From Hyphomicrobiales bacterium (GTDB lineage: Bacteria > Pseudomonadota > Alphaproteobacteria > Rhizobiales > Ancalomicrobiaceae): 64,000 nucleotides of DNA. The notes under the pieces are model-generated. The model did no database searches, was not told the origin of the DNA, and saw nothing but the letters and a program-made list of their open reading frames with translations. The stretch lies in NCBI GenBank assembly GCA_021286855.1, contig JAJTBO010000001.1, forward strand, positions 485,238-549,237, given 5' to 3'. Made by a program: the position numbers and the translations under genes. Of this stretch, positions 61,793-64,000 are shown piece by piece (within the stretch, counting starts at the first letter, position 1; every line of letters starts with the position of its first letter).

Positions 61793-62191
61793 GTGGATCT
61801 GGATGAAGAATACGTTCGCCGTCGACGTTGGGGCGATGATGAGAAGCGGGCGATCATCGAAGAGGCCGCCGCGAGCGGGAACGTGACCGGCACGGCCAAG
61901 CGTCACGGCATCCAGGCGCAGCAGATCTACCGTTGGCGCGAGCGCCTGTTCGGGCCGAACGAGCCGGTCGGGTTCGTGCCGGTTTCGATTGCCGCCGATC
62001 CTTCATTGGGCCTTCCGGCACCAGTGCTGGATCATGATTGCCCGGCCGAGGCTCCGGCACCAGTGCTGGACGGCACGGCCGATCGGATCGAGATCATTGC
62101 CGGCGGCGGCGTGACGGTTCGGCTTCCTCCGGGTTCGGCGGTGCCGTTGATCGTGGCAGTCGCGACTGGACTGGCGAGGCGGAGGCCATGA
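61793..62191 (+). CDS. tnpA: IS66 accessory protein TnpA
   Basis: 132 residues with an N-terminal helix-turn-helix: RRRRWGDDEKRAIIEEA, GNVTGTAKRHGIQAQQIYRW. Starts at GTG 61793 with GGAGG upstream. The C-terminal half contains two copies of PAPVLD, encoded by a 17-base direct repeat (62015-62031 and 62054-62070), 13 codons apart. Stop overlaps the tnpB start in ATGA. Confidence 0.9.
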   Translation: MDLDEEYVRRRRWGDDEKRAIIEEAAASGNVTGTAKRHGIQAQQIYRWRERLFGPNEPVGFVPVSIAADPSLGLPAPVLDHDCPAEAPAPVLDGTADRIEIIAGGGVTVRLPPGSAVPLIVAVATGLARRRP

Positions 62192-62535
62192 TCCCGGCAA
62201 CGGGTGACGCGAAGGTCTGGTTGGCGACCGGCCATACGGACATGCGGAAAGGCTTTCACGGCTTGGCTCTTCAAGTTCAGGAGGTCCTGCGGCGCGACCC
62301 GATGAACGGACACCTCTTCGTCTTCCGCGGGCGCCGCGGCGATCTCCTGAAGGTGATCTGGCACGACGGCCAAGGTGCCTGCCTGTTCGTGAAGCGGTTG
62401 GAGCGGGGGCGGTTCCTGTGGCCCTCGGTCGCCGACGGCGTGGTGACCATCAGCACCGGTCAACTGGGGTACTTGCTCGAAGGGATCGACTGGCGAAACC
62501 CTCAGAAGACGTGGTGGCCGAGCCGCGCCGGATGA
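62188..62535 (+). CDS. tnpB: IS66 accessory protein TnpB (Orf2)
   Basis: 115 residues, the standard length. VWLATGHTDMRKGFHGLALQ, GHLFVFRGRRGDLLKVIWHD and GACLFVKRLERGRFLWP are the family signature. Needed with TnpA for efficient IS66 transposition. Translationally coupled to tnpA; 67 AT-rich bases separate it from tnpC. Confidence 0.95.
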   Translation: MIPATGDAKVWLATGHTDMRKGFHGLALQVQEVLRRDPMNGHLFVFRGRRGDLLKVIWHDGQGACLFVKRLERGRFLWPSVADGVVTISTGQLGYLLEGIDWRNPQKTWWPSRAG

Positions 62536-62602
62536 TGAGAAATACGGCCGGAACCTGCGATAATCATTGGCCAAGCCGCTGTATTCATGATTCAATTCGT
62601 AC

Positions 62603-63961
62603 ATGGAGACGACGCGCGAAGCCTTGCCGGACGACGTTGAAGCGCTCAAGGCGCTGGTGCTCGCCGCTCAGGCCGAGGCCGCCGCCGAGCGAGCGGCGCG
62701 ATCCGACGATCGGGCGTTGATCGCCGCGTTGAAGCTCACCATCGAGAAGCTGAAACGGGAAAGGTTCGGAGCGAAAGCCGAGCGGACCTCGCAGCTCATC
62801 GACCAGATGGAACTGCAGCTCGAAGAGCTCGAGGCGACGGCGACCGAGGACGAGTTGGCGGCGGAAGCCGCGGCGGCGCGCACGACGACGGTTACGAGCT
62901 TCCAGCGCAAGCGGCCGGCACGACAGCCGTTCCCGGAGAACCTTCCGCGCGAGCGCGTGGTCGTGCCCGGACCGACCTCCTGCTCGTGCTGTGGCAGTTC
63001 CCGTCTGCGCAAGCTCGGCGAGGACATCACCGAGACCCTCGAGGTGGTGCCGCGGCAATGGAAGGTGATCCAGACGGTCCGGGAGAAGTTCAGCTGTCGA
63101 GAGTGCGAAGCGATCGATCAGGCGCCGGCGCCGTTCCACGTCATCCCGCGCGGTCACGTCGGACCGAACCTCCTGGCGATGGTGCTGTTCGAGAAGTACG
63201 GCCAACATCAGCCACTGAACCGACAGAGCGAGCGCTATGCGCGCGAGGGAATCGACCTCGGCCTGTCGACGCTGGCCGATCACGTCGGGACAGTGACCCA
63301 CGTGCTCATGCCACTGTTCCAGCGGCTGGAAGCTCACGTCTTTGCCGCCGAGCGGCTCCACGGCGACGACACCACGGTTCCGGTGCTGGCGAAGGGCAAG
63401 ACATCGACCGGCCGCATATGGACCTACGTCCGTGACGACCGTCCCTTCGCCGGTCAGGCATCACCGGCGGCCGTGTTCTACTACTCGCCCGATCGCGCCG
63501 GGACCCATCCCGCCTCGCACCTCGCCGGTTGGCAGGGACTGTTCCAGGCCGACGCCTACAGCGGCTACGGCGCGCTCTACGATCCGGCGCGACGAACAGA
63601 GGCGATCCTGGAAGCGGGGTGTTGGAGCCATGCCCGTCGCCCTTTCTTCGTGATGGCGGACGTCGAGGCAGCGGCGCGACGCAGGGCGCAATCGAAGGGC
63701 AAGGTCGCGCCGGTGGTATCGCCGATCGCACTGGACATCGTGCGCCGCATCGACGCGCTGTTCGAGATCGAGCGGGAGATCAATGGCCTCGCCGCCGATC
63801 AAAGGCTCGAGGTTCGACGTGCACGGAGCCGGCCGCTGGTCGACGCCCTGCACGCCGTCATGGTCGAGCATCGCGCCACGCTCTCCCGCAGCAGCGACGC
63901 CGCCAAGGCGATCGACTACATGCTGAAACGCTGGGACGCCTTCACCGTATCCCTCCGGTGA
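62603..63961 (+). pseudogene. tnpC: IS66 transposase TnpC, C-terminus lost to second insertion
   Basis: 452 residues remain of about 520-540. N-terminal coiled coil (residues 1-80), zinc-binding region SCSCCGSSRLRKLGEDITE and FSCRECEAIDQAP, then the DDE domain with first Asp in RLHGDDTTVPVLAKG and second Asp in QADAYSGYGALYD. The frame stops after KRWDAFT, with the last four residues encoded by the foreign repeat; the part with NNxAERALR that holds the third acidic residue is missing, so the enzyme should be inactive. Confidence 0.9.
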
Positions 63962-64000
63962 GGGACGTGGATCTCACGGTTTCGGCTGGTCGGCCATGAT
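63947..64000 (+). mobile_element. Left end of a second IS66-family element
   Basis: GTATCCCTCCGGTGAG at 63947 repeats the first element's terminal sequence for 15 bases in the same orientation and then diverges into a different leader. It interrupts tnpC after KRWDAFT. CCTTCACC (63939-63946) would be the 8-base target duplication; the other copy is outside the window. Confidence 0.7.

Larger units (their letters stand above)
61689..63946 (+). mobile_element. IS66-family element, left part (interrupted by a second IS)
   Basis: The left terminal repeat starts at 61689 with GTATCCCTCCGGTGAC, close to the GTAAGCG-xCCGGTGA pattern of IS66 ends, and tnpA, tnpB and tnpC follow in the standard order. 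The element is broken within tnpC at 63946 by another IS66-type end, so its right end is not in the window. GCAAAATC (61681-61688) would be the 8-base target duplication. Confidence 0.85.

Overview
The window is a GC-rich chromosomal segment from an alphaproteobacterium, most likely of the order Hyphomicrobiales (Rhizobiales). This rests on DUF2865 and DUF1839 genes, a plant-type (class II) DAHP synthase, an Atm1-type ABC exporter, a PuuE-type allantoinase, an IS66 transposon and long palindromic intergenic repeats. I cannot name a genus. The glutathione-dependent formaldehyde module together with Calvin/pentose-phosphate enzymes fits a methylotrophic or autotrophic relative, but neither RuBisCO nor a C1 dehydrogenase is visible here.

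Layout. 1-5010: sugar-phosphate block (fbp, tkt, class II fba) ending in strong terminators. 5046-7290: a small secreted protein, then an ECF sigma / anti-sigma / secreted-repeat operon behind a recognisable ECF promoter. 7340-10062: formaldehyde detoxification (frmR, class III alcohol dehydrogenase, S-formylglutathione hydrolase) with a palindromic operator before frmR. 10431-17010: rpe, gph, rpiA, a DUF2059 protein, glutathione reductase and a Kup potassium transporter. 17030-21820: a DUF2892 protein divergent from an RND efflux pair. 21842-31259: GntR regulator, DAHP synthase, a LigB-type dioxygenase, an Lrp/LysE pair, a PAS-only protein, nadE and a discriminating-type gltX. 31177-38849: DUF2865, CreA, a TSUP permease, cysS with a possible Cys-codon leader peptide, a GFA protein, citramalate synthase and a LOG protein. 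39047-51944: Atm1-like exporter, psd-pssA, PuuE, a chemoreceptor, a RecD-like helicase, DUF4189, an AEC carrier, ilvD and a VOC protein. 52063-59675: an EF-hand protein divergent from an aminoacyl-carrier-protein cluster. 59677-64000: small unknown genes, an acyltransferase cut by an IS66 element, and a second IS66 end cutting the first element's tnpC.

The most unusual part is 53454-59675. A stand-alone carrier protein, an acyl-CoA-dehydrogenase-like flavoprotein, a SerRS-like amino acid:carrier-protein ligase, a DUF1839 protein and a GH2/beta-mannosidase-like protein lie in one direction, the first three separated by only 4-5 bases. A sensible reading is that an amino acid is loaded on the carrier, possibly oxidised there, and transferred to an acceptor, perhaps by DUF1839, whose pattern recalls the BtrH-type cysteine acyltransferases. 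That chain of steps is inference; the gene set itself is seen.

Three long palindromic repeats (7340-7464, 10153-10276, 56976-57109) share arms but have side hairpins whose sequences differ while staying self-complementary, which points to selection on a folded structure. Coordinates and reading frames come from direct reading of the sequence; no database search was possible.
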